NCBI RefSeq assembly: GCF_021028995.1
Contig: NZ_JAJJZG010000016.1
Location: forward strand, 18,874-82,873
Direction: 5' to 3'
DNA from: Halobacterium sp. KA-4
Lineage (GTDB): Archaea; Halobacteriota; Halobacteria; Halobacteriales; Halobacteriaceae
Length of the DNA: 64,000 nt
Under the pieces are notes generated by a model. That model was not told the origin of the DNA. It saw only the letters and a list, made by a program, of their open reading frames with translations, and did no database searches. Shown piece by piece: positions 44,553 to 53,291 of this stretch; the stretch's first letter is position 1; each line of letters opens with the position of its first letter. The position numbers were made by a program, and so were the translations under genes.

Positions 44553-44794
44553 TCACAGAAGGTCGTCGATCCAGTTGCACCACGCTTGGAAGTCGTCCGC
44601 GCCACACTGGCTGGCAATATTGCGGAGTGTATCGCCGCTGATCTCTTTGCCCATCGGAACCGTCACATTTCGAATCTCGTCGGTCTCCGGATGCACGTAT
44701 CGAAGTTTGAGATGGCTGCCGGCCCGGTCGACCGGCTGGTACCCATCTCTGCGAGTGCTGCAACGAGTTCCTTGGACGAATACGGAGCCGGCAC
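44553..44794 (-). pseudogene. HicA toxin with one-base frameshift
   Basis: GTG 44794 starts 'VPAPYSSKELVAALAEMG'; one base is missing at about 44741, after which another frame reads 'YQPVDRAGSHLKLRYVHPE', 'VTVPMGKEISGDTLRNIA', a full HicA core with the catalytic His in 'GSHLKL'. Total length is 242 bases, one short of a complete frame. Stop TGA lies in the TTCAC of a tnpB right end. Either a dead toxin or a sequencing error. Confidence 0.8.
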
Positions 44795-44796
44795 AC

Positions 44797-45078
44797 CTAC
44801 TCAGAAAACCACGGCGCATCAGGTTTCTGGGGCTCGTCTGGGACTGTGTCGGGGTCAAGCCCGAGGTCACGCAGATCAGCATCCGTTACCGGCTCGCCAA
44901 TCTCGCCCTCATGGAGTGCCACGGCCTCGTCGAGGTTCGCCAGTGCTTCGGCCCGCGTTGTCCCCTGGCTGGCCACCCCGGCACCCTCATCGATGGCGGA
45001 CCATGTTCCATCAGCTTCCTCAACGAGGTGAATTTGTCGCCGCGGTGACTCCCCATTACCAGCATCCGCTTGCGCCAT
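44797..45078 (-). CDS. HicB-family antitoxin
   Basis: 93 residues from ATG 45078; an upstream in-frame start would add nine. HicB core 'RQIHLVEEADGTWSAIDEG', 'GVASQGTTRAEALANLDEAV', then 'LHEGEIGEPVTDADLRDLGL'. Located before HicA, the reverse of the most common order but usual in haloarchaea. The partner HicA is frameshifted, so this may now be a solitary antitoxin or repressor. Confidence 0.88.
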   Translation of the reverse strand: MAQADAGNGESPRRQIHLVEEADGTWSAIDEGAGVASQGTTRAEALANLDEAVALHEGEIGEPVTDADLRDLGLDPDTVPDEPQKPDAPWFSE

Positions 45079-45241
45079 ACTCCGTCTTAGGCCGGTGAAT
45101 GACAAAACACTTCGGGGGCAATTGGTACTCGACGATCGACGTTTCCGTCCTAACAGTCTCTATCAGGCAGTCCGCGACTTCTACTGTTCACGTGAAGCCC
45201 CTCCCTCTCAACGAGCGAGCAGGGCCATTACAGTTGAAGCG

Positions 45242-45403
45242 ATGGCCAAGGAGAAGCAAGTGATGGACTTTGATCCGACTGCGAAGGAGGAGTCGTCGCT
45301 GTCCGGTGTCGAGGACGAGCGCAGTACGGCCTTTTGTGAGGACGATGTGGATAAGTGCTGGCAAAAGCTGACGAGAGAAGCTGTTTCGATGGCTGCTGGT
45401 ATT
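45242..45403 (+). pseudogene. N-terminal fragment of an unknown gene, cut by the origin-like repeat
   Basis: Starts 'MAKEKQVMDFDPTAKEESS' and reads to 'DDVDKCWQKLTREAVSMAAG' before entering the repeat at 45402 and stopping at 45451. Haloarchaeal composition suggests a former gene. Just upstream (about 45195-45230) lies an IS left-end-like 'CCCTCTCAACGAGCGAGCAGG'. Confidence 0.5.
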
Positions 45404-45646
45404 CAGCCCTTAACCAACACTACTGGGGCACTGACGGATGCTGTTGGTTAAGGTCTGAGGCACGAAGGTTCTTGAGTCGTCGCTACTGTTCTTCTTCCCC
45501 ACCCCACTGTGTCGAGTGTTCTTCGGATGGCCCTGCTGCCGATTCTGTTCGTGCCTCGCTTGCTTGTCGGTTCTCTCACCCCACTGTGTCGAATGTTCCC
45601 CGACGGAACCAGCTCCGCGCCTATTCAACCACTACGCCGTTATTTA
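45402..45646. repeat. Origin-like repeat unit, copy 2
   Basis: Homologous to 36990-37230. Inverted repeat TTAACCAACA...TGTTGGTTAA (45410-45419 and 45442-45451, again 22 bases between) and two CACCCCACTGTGTCGA boxes (45500-45521 and 45577-45598). It precedes an orc1/cdc6 pseudogene by 140 bases, the position of origin recognition boxes in haloarchaeal replicons. Confidence 0.65.
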
Positions 45647-45784
45647 GGAGAAGAGAACTCTAAGGCAGATATTTTCGCCTCTTTCTGGTTGGGCTGGTTT
45701 CGCTTCCTGTTTCCGGGGCGCTTTCATATGACGCATTCGACGCGATGGTTTTATAGTATATCCGAAATAACGTGCGGGTAACGG

Positions 45785-46408
45785 ATGGCAACCTTCACTC
45801 GTGATACCCATATTTTTCGCGATGAGGATATGCTTCGGGACGACTACCAGCCGAATTCGATTATGGCTCGGGAGTCAGAGTTGAGCTCCTACCAGACTGC
45901 ACTCCAGCCCGTCATCAACGGCGCCCAGCCGCGGAACATCTTCCTGTACGGGAAAACGGGCGTCGGAAAAACAGCGGTCTCCCGATACATCCTCGAGCAA
46001 CTACAACGCGACTCCGACCAGTACGACGACGTCTCCCTTTCGGTATTCTGACTCAACTGCACGAACTTCTCCTCGTCGTACCAAGTGGCAGTCAATCTTG
46101 TCAATACGCTGCGACCGGACGACGACCAGATTAGTACGACGGGCTACCCACAGCAACGTGTCTTCGACCCCTTGTACAGCGATCTCGACGAGATCGGCGG
46201 CACCGTCCTGATTGTACTCGATGAGCTCGACTACATCGGCAACGACGACGACGAAATCCTCTACGGGATTCTGCGAGCACGCTCGAACGGCTACCTTACC
46301 GAAACGAAGCCTGGCGTGATCGGTATCAGCAACGACTTTGGCTTCCGCGACGACCTCTCTCCGAAAGTGAAAGACACCCTCTGCGAGGAAGAAATCCACT
46401 TCTCACCA
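45785..46408 (+). pseudogene. orc1: Truncated orc1/cdc6 with in-frame stop
   Basis: Starts '[20 protein letters not shown]'. Walker A '[17 protein letters not shown]', an in-frame TGA at 46049-46051 between 'SLSVF' and '[16 protein letters not shown]', Walker B '[17 protein letters not shown]', sensor 1 '[18 protein letters not shown]'. The frame ends around 'EEEIHFSP' at 46408, where an IS-end-like sequence begins. The C-terminal half of the AAA+ lid and the DNA-binding winged helix of this roughly 400-residue family are missing. Non-functional as an initiator. Confidence 0.88.
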
Positions 46409-46409
46409 T

Positions 46410-46436
46410 GTAAGAGACAGCCCTTTAGGGGTGGGT
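46410..46436. mobile_element. Chimeric IS end truncating orc1
   Basis: GTAAGAGACAG (46410-46420) equals 11 of the 13 bases of the right TIR of the 260-bp element at 20582; it is followed by CCCTTTAGGGGTGGGTAGCT, similar to the second half of the solo tnpB right end at 26850. Looks like the remains of a TIR element inserted in a tnpB right-end hairpin, as at 20582. Confidence 0.5.
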
Positions 46437-46464
46437 AGCTCAATTCTGTACTGACCCAGCCTCG

Positions 46465-48252
46465 ATGATAGGCATTCTCCGCTCGTTCATCGGCCGTGCC
46501 ACGCGGCAGGTGAAGTCCGACCTTCGGAAGGATCCATATCTCCCCTACATCCTCCTGTTGGCGCTGGTGCTGGCGGGCTTTTGGTTCTGGCACCGCATCC
46601 CGAACTTCGCGACTCGGGACGAGAAGAGCCGGATGTTCGACTCGCTGGTCGCGTACGGACGAGTTATCGACCAGCCGAGTTTCGAGTCGCTAAAACAGGG
46701 CGTCCTCTGGGGTCGCGTCCCCTTCGGGGCGACGTTTTACCTGTTCGGCCTCGCTCTCCTGCCGGTCGTGCTCGCGGCCGCTGTCCTCGGCCAACTCGAC
46801 GCGTTCGCGTCGCTTGGCTTCCCCAGCTACGAGTTCGGGTTCTACGCCGGCTGGCAGTCAATTCCTCGGTGGGTGTGGACGTGGGGGCTCGCCTTCGTCC
46901 GGGTGTTCAACGTCATCTTCGCCGTCGGCTGCGTCTACGTGACGTATCGCATCGGTACGGCGGTTCGGGACCGGCTGACCGGCGACCTCGCGGCGCTGCT
47001 ACTCACCGTCACGTTCGGCTTCCTCACGATCGCACACGAGGGCGGCGAAGACATGCCCGCACTCTTTTTCGTCCTGCTAGCACTGTACCTCGTCCTCCGC
47101 TACGTTCAGACCGACGAGCGTGCGCTGTTCCTCGCGGGGAGCGCTGCCGGCGGCGTCGCTATTGCGTTCAAACTGACCGCCGCGCCCGTCATCCTCATCG
47201 TCGGCGCAGCCTACGTGTTGCGCGCCCGCCGGGCGGGCGTGGAGTGGCGGTCGGCGCTGTACCGACCTCGACTGTTCGTCCGCGGCGCGCTCGTCGGCCT
47301 CCTCGCCATCGTGATCGGGTTCCCGACGCTACTCGTCGGCGGCGTCGAAGACTTCTTCCACCGCTTCTTCCAGGGTTCGACGGCGCGGGCGACGCACACG
47401 ACGGGCCCAAGCGCACCCATTTGGTGGTGGTTCCTACGTGGGTACGTCAGCGCACTCTCCCTGCCGCTGACCGTCGCCGCCGTCGGGGGCGTCATCGGCA
47501 GCGCCTACACCCTCCGGGACGGCGACGGCGACGTCGACGGCACGCTGCTCGTGGTTACGGGGCTGGCGGTCTACCTCCTTATGTTCTCGCAGTGGCACGA
47601 TTTCCGTGTCCACCACCTCCTCCCGACGTTCCCCTTTATCGCGGTGCTCGTCGCGAAACCCCTGCTGCGACTCCGCGACCACCGCCGGCAGGTGGCGCAC
47701 GTCGTCATCGCAGTGTTGCTCGTGACGAGCGGCTTCTACGCGATGCTGGGCGTCTCGGGGTATGAGTCGATGCCCCGCGACGAGGCGGAGAACTGGCTGG
47801 CGGCGAACGTCGACGACGACAATGCGACGATGGAGGTGTACCGACGCGACTTCCAGGACGCCGCCGTGCCGTTCTGGATGGATACCAAATACCGCTTCGA
47901 CGACGAGGCCGGCGTGGGCGAGGACTGCGCCGAGTTCATTCAAGTAACCTATCGGGACCTACTGTATCTCAAGGAGGGGACGTACTACCGCAACAGCGAC
48001 GCGCGCGCAGAGTACATCTCCGACCTGCTCAGCGGTGAGTACGGCTACAAGGTGGCCGCGACGTTCGGGCCTGCACCCGAGCGCTACGTTCCCGAGCGGG
48101 CGACGCCGGGGTCGCTGACGGACCTGCTCCAGTACGGCGTCGTGCCACAGACTGACCAGTACGCCGACGAACAGGAGTTAGCGGCCAACCAGTACACCAT
48201 CATCCTCGAACGTACCGGAGAGTGCGACCCGACCCGGACCCCGCCATTCTAG
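46465..48252 (+). CDS. GT39-like polytopic glycosyltransferase
   Basis: 595 residues. A first transmembrane helix (about 25-42) is followed by an extracytoplasmic loop with 'FATRDEKSRMFD', the acidic pair typical of GT-C enzymes of the PMT/ArnT type, then about ten more helices ending near 430 and a C-terminal soluble domain (430-595) with 'AVPFWMDTKYRFDDEAGVG'. Family: transfer of a sugar from a dolichol-phosphate donor on the outer face of the membrane. Lies at the left edge of a glycan-assembly cluster, convergent with the flippase-like gene. Confidence 0.88.
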   Translation: MIGILRSFIGRATRQVKSDLRKDPYLPYILLLALVLAGFWFWHRIPNFATRDEKSRMFDSLVAYGRVIDQPSFESLKQGVLWGRVPFGATFYLFGLALLPVVLAAAVLGQLDAFASLGFPSYEFGFYAGWQSIPRWVWTWGLAFVRVFNVIFAVGCVYVTYRIGTAVRDRLTGDLAALLLTVTFGFLTIAHEGGEDMPALFFVLLALYLVLRYVQTDERALFLAGSAAGGVAIAFKLTAAPVILIVGAAYVLRARRAGVEWRSALYRPRLFVRGALVGLLAIVIGFPTLLVGGVEDFFHRFFQGSTARATHTTGPSAPIWWWFLRGYVSALSLPLTVAAVGGVIGSAYTLRDGDGDVDGTLLVVTGLAVYLLMFSQWHDFRVHHLLPTFPFIAVLVAKPLLRLRDHRRQVAHVVIAVLLVTSGFYAMLGVSGYESMPRDEAENWLAANVDDDNATMEVYRRDFQDAAVPFWMDTKYRFDDEAGVGEDCAEFIQVTYRDLLYLKEGTYYRNSDARAEYISDLLSGEYGYKVAATFGPAPERYVPERATPGSLTDLLQYGVVPQTDQYADEQELAANQYTIILERTGECDPTRTPPF

Positions 48253-48278
48253 GCACTCTCCCCCCTGGTCCCTCTCGG

Positions 48279-49307
48279 TCACTCGTCTATCGAGAGGTTC
48301 GAGAGGTCGAGCTGGAGCGAGGGATACCACCCGCCGAGCGCGGGGAGGTAGACGCCGAGGAACCGGTCGATGAAGATGACTGGGACGATGACGCTGCTCG
48401 GGACACCTAGTGCGACGAAGACGACAGTTGCCGTTGCCTCCGTGACGCCGATACCTCCAGGGGTTAGCGGGAGCAGTGTCACGCTGTACGCCATTACGAG
48501 ATACAGCGGGAGGAGGACTGCCGGCTCGAAGGCGACGCCGAATGCGTTCAACAGGAGCCACACCCGTACGCCGGGTGCGACGACCAGCGCCACTGCCCAT
48601 CCTGCCGCATACCCCAGCCACATCGTCGGCGAACGGGCGAGCACGCGGAAGGCGTCCGTTGACGCCGCTGTGAACTCGCTCGCGTTGTCGATGTGGTCGG
48701 CGAGGGACGCGCCGACGCGGGGGATCGTTCGGACGGACCGTTCGATGGCGTCGGCGACGCGGTCGAGCGCCGCCAGGTTCATCCCGGCCAGCAGGACGAA
48801 CGTGCCGGCGATGGCGTACAGCGCCGTCGAGAGCCCCAACAGCAGGAGGATCTCCGTGGAGAGGCGGAGGAAGGCAAAGGCGATTCCGACGGCCGCCGTC
48901 GCGCCGTAGAGGACGGCGTAGACGCCGGTGTGAACGCCCGAGACCGCCGCCGCGTCGGCGTACGCCATTCCGACACGACTCCGAAGGACGAAGGGAGCGG
49001 CGATGCGCCCCGAGAGGCGCGAGGGCAGCAGCTGGTTCACGAAGTTCACCATCAGGTCCGTGCTCCCCGCGGCGCGAAACGACACCGGCTGGATCCGATT
49101 CAACACGACGTGCCACGTGTAGAAGCGAGCGAGGACGCCGCCGACGCTGACAAGCGCGATGGCCGTAATCGTCGCGGCGTTGAGGCGGCCCAGCAGTGAC
49201 GCCACCTCCGTGAGGCGCACCTGTGAGAGCACCCACCAGAGCGTCATGACGCCGATACCGTACCGGAGGGCGTTGAGCGCGACCTGCCGGGGGGTGAACC
49301 GGGGCAC
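48279..49307 (-). CDS. Flippase-like membrane protein (LPG-synthase TM / UPF0104)
   Basis: 342 residues from GTG 49307, two bases after the stop of the upstream deacetylase gene. About eight transmembrane helices; hallmarks 'FVNQLLPSRLSGRIAAPFVL' near 80 and 'LPLTPGGIGVTEATATVVF' near 285 are those of the lysylphosphatidylglycerol-synthase-TM/UPF0104 family, which also forms the C-terminal part of the haloarchaeal AglD glycosyltransferase. Probably a lipid-linked-sugar handling protein. Last gene of a four-gene minus-strand operon. Confidence 0.88.
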   Translation of the reverse strand: MPRFTPRQVALNALRYGIGVMTLWWVLSQVRLTEVASLLGRLNAATITAIALVSVGGVLARFYTWHVVLNRIQPVSFRAAGSTDLMVNFVNQLLPSRLSGRIAAPFVLRSRVGMAYADAAAVSGVHTGVYAVLYGATAAVGIAFAFLRLSTEILLLLGLSTALYAIAGTFVLLAGMNLAALDRVADAIERSVRTIPRVGASLADHIDNASEFTAASTDAFRVLARSPTMWLGYAAGWAVALVVAPGVRVWLLLNAFGVAFEPAVLLPLYLVMAYSVTLLPLTPGGIGVTEATATVVFVALGVPSSVIVPVIFIDRFLGVYLPALGGWYPSLQLDLSNLSIDE

Positions 49308-49308
49308 G

Positions 49309-50145
49309 CTATCCACCCCCAGCGTCGCCGCGGGCGTCGTCGAGGATGCGACTGGCCGTGGTGAACTCGAAGGGCTGGGCGAGGATGCGTTCGACGGCCC
49401 GACGCATCCACGCGCCGGTTCGGACGTAGACGCGCTTGGGGACGCCCTCAACGTCGGGGAGGTCCACGAACTCCCAGGGGTGGACGTACAGCACGGGCGC
49501 GATTCCTTGGCGCGCCAGCAGCCGCATCCCGAGAATCGTGTAGCGAGGGCCGAAGAACCGAAGCCACGTCCCGGTGAGCGGGAGCCTGAGTCCCGGCATA
49601 ACGCTCGTCGGGAGTTCCGTGATGCCCGCAGGCGCGTCCTGGGCGACGTCCGTCGCCGGGACCGGCCGATGCGTATCGTACTCGCCGCCGTACCACCCTG
49701 GAATCTTGCGACTGGACACGACGCTTGCGTCGTAGTCGTAGCCCGCATCTGCTAGTGCCTGGAAGTGGTCGTCCGCGATGTCGAAGGCGGGCGCGCGGAA
49801 CCCACGGATTTCCTCGCCCGTCGCCGCAGCCAGACGCGCTCTGGAGTGAGTGATCTCCTCGCGGCGTTCGTCGGGACTGAGACTCGGTAACAGCCGATGC
49901 GTGTGCGTGTGCGAGCCGATTTCGTAGCCGGCGTCGACCAGCGCGTCCACGGCCGCAGGATGGGAGTCAAGGAGTTCCGTGACGACGAAACACGTTGTCG
50001 TGGCGTCGTGGTCGTCGAGCGTCTTGCGGAGGAATTCGCCGCCGGCGAGCCCAACGCCATCACGGTCCATCGTGCCCGCAGCGCTGCGGTAGGCTGGCGT
50101 GTGTTCGAACAACTCGAAGTCGATGGAGAGGACTGCCTCACTCAT
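49309..50145 (-). CDS. Polysaccharide deacetylase (NodB domain)
   Basis: 278 residues from ATG 50145, overlapping the upstream gene by eight bases. NodB motifs: 'AVLSIDFELFE' (catalytic Asp about 9), 'YEIGSHTHTHRLL' (metal-binding His pair about 80-86), 'IRGFRAPAFDI' (about 117). C-terminal 'PVLYVHPWEF' carries the last catalytic His. Family: deacetylation of N-acetylated sugars. Cytoplasmic, no signal peptide. Fits the cluster as a sugar-modifying enzyme. Confidence 0.92.
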   Translation of the reverse strand: MSEAVLSIDFELFEHTPAYRSAAGTMDRDGVGLAGGEFLRKTLDDHDATTTCFVVTELLDSHPAAVDALVDAGYEIGSHTHTHRLLPSLSPDERREEITHSRARLAAATGEEIRGFRAPAFDIADDHFQALADAGYDYDASVVSSRKIPGWYGGEYDTHRPVPATDVAQDAPAGITELPTSVMPGLRLPLTGTWLRFFGPRYTILGMRLLARQGIAPVLYVHPWEFVDLPDVEGVPKRVYVRTGAWMRRAVERILAQPFEFTTASRILDDARGDAGGG

Positions 50146-50497
50146 CGCTTTCCTCGAACTCGCTTTGGAGGAGGGCGACCTGCTCGTTGAGCCGCGAGAC
50201 GCGGTCGTAGAGGTTCCCAATCCGATTCAAGAGGTAGGTCACGAGCACGAACAGCGTGAGGTTCGAGAGGACGAGGATGGCACGGGCCTTGAGCTCCAGC
50301 CCGAGCACCGTCGCGACGACGTCGAAGACGTTCGGGAATAGAGCGACGAAGATGAGGCCGCCTCCGACGACCAGCGACATCACGAACAACGCGACGGCCT
50401 CGCGTCCCTTGCGAACGAGGTAGTAGCCGTTGGCAAGAAAGACGAGACCGACGAGCAACGCGACGAGGTTGACGACGGTGTACTCAACCATACTCAA
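50138..50497 (-). CDS. DUF2304 small membrane protein
   Basis: 119 residues, three transmembrane helices (about 7-25, 35-55, 70-90) and a C-terminal coiled-coil-like tail ('NLYDRVSRLNEQVALLQSEF'). DUF2304 genes typically follow GT2 genes; here the start overlaps the GT2 stop as ATGA. Thought to anchor or regulate the glycosyltransferase; inference from context. Confidence 0.88.
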   Translation of the reverse strand: MSMVEYTVVNLVALLVGLVFLANGYYLVRKGREAVALFVMSLVVGGGLIFVALFPNVFDVVATVLGLELKARAILVLSNLTLFVLVTYLLNRIGNLYDRVSRLNEQVALLQSEFEESDE

Positions 50498-51168
50498 CGG
50501 AAGAGAAGCACGCGGAAGATCACGTCGGTCATGCGAATCGGGTAGAGGGCGAAGGTGTCGAGCGTGAACTGCGATTCGCCCTCCTCGCGGACAGGCATCT
50601 CGATGGACACCTCCGTGATTCGATGGCCGCGCTTCGCGGCTTCGAGAGTTTGTTCGACGGCCCAGTGCTTGTCCGAACTATGGAGGATGTCCGCCAGCGC
50701 CGACACCCGGTACACCCGGAACCCGCTGGTCACGTCCGTGATATTGACGCCGCCGAGCGTGTTGACCACGCGCGTGAAGAACTGGATGCCGAGCTTCCGT
50801 ATCAGCGGGTAGTCTTGAAAGCTCTCGTTCAGATAGCGGCTGGCGATGACCATGTCGTGGTCGGGGGCTTCCGCCAGCAGCTCCGGGATGTACGTGGGGT
50901 CGTGCTGTCCGTCGGCGTCGATCTGGAGGATGAAGTCGTAGTCGTGCTGGATGGCGTACTGGTAGCCCGTCCGCACTGCGCCGCCGACGCCGGTGTTGAA
51001 TACGTGCTCGACGACGGTTGCGCCGTGCTCGCGGGCCACGTCGGCAGTGCCGTCGCTGGAGCCATCGACGACAACAACGACTTCCTCGACGTGTTCGCGC
51101 GTGCCCTCGATGACGGGGCCGACGGTGTCGGCTTCGTTGTACGCGGGGAGGACGGCGACGGTTCGCAC
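50494..51168 (-). CDS. GT2-family glycosyltransferase (dolichyl-phosphate sugar synthase-like)
   Basis: 224 residues from GTG 51168. GT-A core: 'VAVLPAYNEADTVGPVIEG', 'VVVVDGSSDGTADVA', the metal-binding 'LQIDADGQHDP', and 'IASRYLNES'. The C-terminus lacks transmembrane helices, which the coupled DUF2304 protein may supply. Likely makes a lipid-phosphate-linked sugar for use by the GT39-like enzyme nearby. First gene of the four-gene operon. Confidence 0.9.
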   Translation of the reverse strand: MRTVAVLPAYNEADTVGPVIEGTREHVEEVVVVVDGSSDGTADVAREHGATVVEHVFNTGVGGAVRTGYQYAIQHDYDFILQIDADGQHDPTYIPELLAEAPDHDMVIASRYLNESFQDYPLIRKLGIQFFTRVVNTLGGVNITDVTSGFRVYRVSALADILHSSDKHWAVEQTLEAAKRGHRITEVSIEMPVREEGESQFTLDTFALYPIRMTDVIFRVLLFR

Positions 51169-51265
51169 TCTGGCTGAGAAACCGCCTGGAACTCACTTAT
51201 CGGTGTCGTTTCGGGTGTAGACTGTTGCAAAAGGGACTAGTGGGGCGCTCGCGTCCACGGAACCG

Positions 51266-52801
51266 ATGAGCAAGACTCTCGTCGTCGGCCTCGACGGTGC
51301 CAGTTGGCGTCTGTTGGATCCGTGGATAGCGGGCGGCGAACTCCCGAACCTGGCCGCCCTCCGCGAGTCCAGCTCCTGGGCACGAACCGAGAGCTGTCTG
51401 CCACCCGTCACCTTCCCAAACTGGAAGTGTTACTCATCCGGGAAAAACCCGGGTGGCTTCGGCGTCTACTGGTTCGAGCACGTGGACCTCGACGCCGGAG
51501 AAATCAGCGTCACCAACGGGAGCGACTACCACACCGCCGAACTGTGGGACTACCTCAACGACGACGGCCAGCGCACCGGCATCGTGAACATGCCAACGAT
51601 GTACCCACCCCGCGACATCGATGGCCCAATCGTCTGCGGCGGCCCCGATGCCGTCGAAGGCGAGTACCGCTCCATCGAGAGCGGGTACGCAACGCCCGAG
51701 GGACTGGTCGAAGAGTTAGCGGAACGCTTCGACTACCAAGTCCACCCGGACCCACTACTCTCCTCGAACGAGGAGCGCGGCGAGGAGATCGACGCCATCC
51801 TCGACTTGCTCGACCTGCGCTTCGAGGTAGCGCTCTCCCTAATGAAAGAGCGGGACCTCGATTTCGTCCACGTGACGCTGTTCTACCTCAACGTCCTCCA
51901 GCACTTCTTCTGGGACGACGAGCCAACGCTCCGAGCGTGGAAACGCATCGACGAGTGGATCGGCCGCCTCGACGACAGAGACGACCTCAACCTCGTCCTG
52001 ATGTCCGACCACGGCTGTGACGCGACGACAACGGAGTTCTACATCAACGAGTGGCTCGCCGAGAACGGATATCAGAGCCGGACGACCAGCGTGGACAACG
52101 TGTTCCAACGCGTCGGGTTGGACCGAGAGAACGTTCTCTCGCTCGCCAAGCGGATGGGCGCGGTGGACTTCCTCGCGAAGGTCGTCCCCGAGCGAATCCA
52201 GCAGATGGTACCCCAGCGCGCCGGCGTGAAGCGAGCGCGTAAACTCGAAGCCATCGACCTGCCGAACACGAAGGCCGTCGCGAGCGCGCAGGGCCCCATC
52301 TATCTCAACCCCGACTTCAACACCGACACCGTCCGAGAGGAACTGATCGCCGACCTCCGCGCTGTCGAGGACGAAGCGGGACCACTCTTCGACGACGTGT
52401 TCAACGGCGAAGACGTGTACAGCGGCCCCTACGCCGACGAGGCACCCGAAGTCGTACTCAACCAGCGCGACGGTGTCCACGTCAACGACGGCGTCGGCGG
52501 CGGGAACATTCGTACGGACCCCGACCGCTGGCGTGCGGAGAACACACTCAACGGCATCTTCGTCGCCAGCGGCCCGGACTTCGAAGAAAACGGACAGCTC
52601 GACCAGATTCGCATCCTCGATATGGCACCGACGCTGCTGGCCGCCCACGGCTGTGACGTCCCCACCGACATGGACGGCGAAGTGCTACCGATAGCCGGCA
52701 ACGTGGGGACACGGGAGCCGATAACGCTCGATGACGCGGATACCGAGCGGGCGGGCGAGGAAATCGAGGACCGGCTGAAGGATCTCGGTTACATGGAGTG
52801 A
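51266..52801 (+). CDS. Alkaline-phosphatase-superfamily phosphodiesterase-like protein
   Basis: 511 residues. Metal-binding start 'TLVVGLDGASWRLLD' (D10), nucleophile region 'CLPPVTFPNWKCYSSGKNPG' with Thr about 51, then 'VHVTLFYLNVLQHFFW', 'LVLMSDHGCD' and 'GVHVNDGVGGGN' supplying the other metal ligands. This is the type I phosphodiesterase / nucleotide pyrophosphatase layout often found in archaeal surface-glycan clusters. Substrate unknown; a phosphorylated glycan or lipid is plausible. Divergent from the GT2 operon. Confidence 0.9.
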   Translation: MSKTLVVGLDGASWRLLDPWIAGGELPNLAALRESSSWARTESCLPPVTFPNWKCYSSGKNPGGFGVYWFEHVDLDAGEISVTNGSDYHTAELWDYLNDDGQRTGIVNMPTMYPPRDIDGPIVCGGPDAVEGEYRSIESGYATPEGLVEELAERFDYQVHPDPLLSSNEERGEEIDAILDLLDLRFEVALSLMKERDLDFVHVTLFYLNVLQHFFWDDEPTLRAWKRIDEWIGRLDDRDDLNLVLMSDHGCDATTTEFYINEWLAENGYQSRTTSVDNVFQRVGLDRENVLSLAKRMGAVDFLAKVVPERIQQMVPQRAGVKRARKLEAIDLPNTKAVASAQGPIYLNPDFNTDTVREELIADLRAVEDEAGPLFDDVFNGEDVYSGPYADEAPEVVLNQRDGVHVNDGVGGGNIRTDPDRWRAENTLNGIFVASGPDFEENGQLDQIRILDMAPTLLAAHGCDVPTDMDGEVLPIAGNVGTREPITLDDADTERAGEEIEDRLKDLGYME

Positions 52802-53291
52802 GGGCCACAGGGCTTGCTCCCGTCGCGACAACCTAGCGGCTTCTTGCCCATCATCGAAACCGCTAGCACAGAGACCGCCACCCCACCCACAACGCAGTGC
52901 TACCCAACCACCCACCACATCCACAACCGACACAATCGAACCACCAGCAGCAAACACAAACGTCGAAATGTCATTCGGAACCCTCTTCGACATCAGCGCC
53001 AGCACACCAGTGCTGGCTGTCCTCGCCGCCACACTCCTCGCCCTCCACCGCCGCCGCGACTAGCAAGTGTGCGCCAAGACGTCGCCTGCCACCCACCGTT
53101 CTTCGCTCTGTTGAGTGACCGGCGTCACACGGCTTCCGGTGAGCAACATGAGTGTCTCGGTGCTGGCCCCGTCGCAATCAACTGGCGGTCTCTTGGCTGT
53201 CATCGAAACCGATAAACCAGCGCGCTCGGAACGATAGGTGTCGGCTTGCCCGTACTCCCCACACCGATCTGGAGACGTACGGAAAACCGTT
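52802..53291. other. Gap with a remnant of a C-terminal membrane anchor
   Basis: One frame reads 'TTSTTDTIEPPAANT', 'MSFGTLFDISASTPVLAVLA' and 'ATLLALHRRRD' to TAG at 53063: a Thr-rich stalk, hydrophobic helix and basic end, as in PGF-CTERM-type surface proteins. It has no upstream gene, so it is probably a fragment (about 52895-53063). The rest, up to the TnpB stop at 53292, shows nothing recognisable. Confidence 0.4.

Noticed and set aside
44553..44794. Programmed frameshift in HicA
   Set aside because: No slippery sequence is visible at the shift, and HicA genes are not known to use frameshifting; mutation or sequencing error is simpler.
46581..47765. Long Arg/Pro-rich open frame inside the GT39-like gene
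   Set aside because: Out-of-frame shadow of a GC-rich gene; composition is opposite to haloarchaeal acidity and it has no motifs.
51839..52648. 269-codon minus-strand frame inside the phosphodiesterase-like gene
   Set aside because: Antisense shad of a clear enzyme with intact metal-binding motifs; hydrophobic Val-rich composition without domains.
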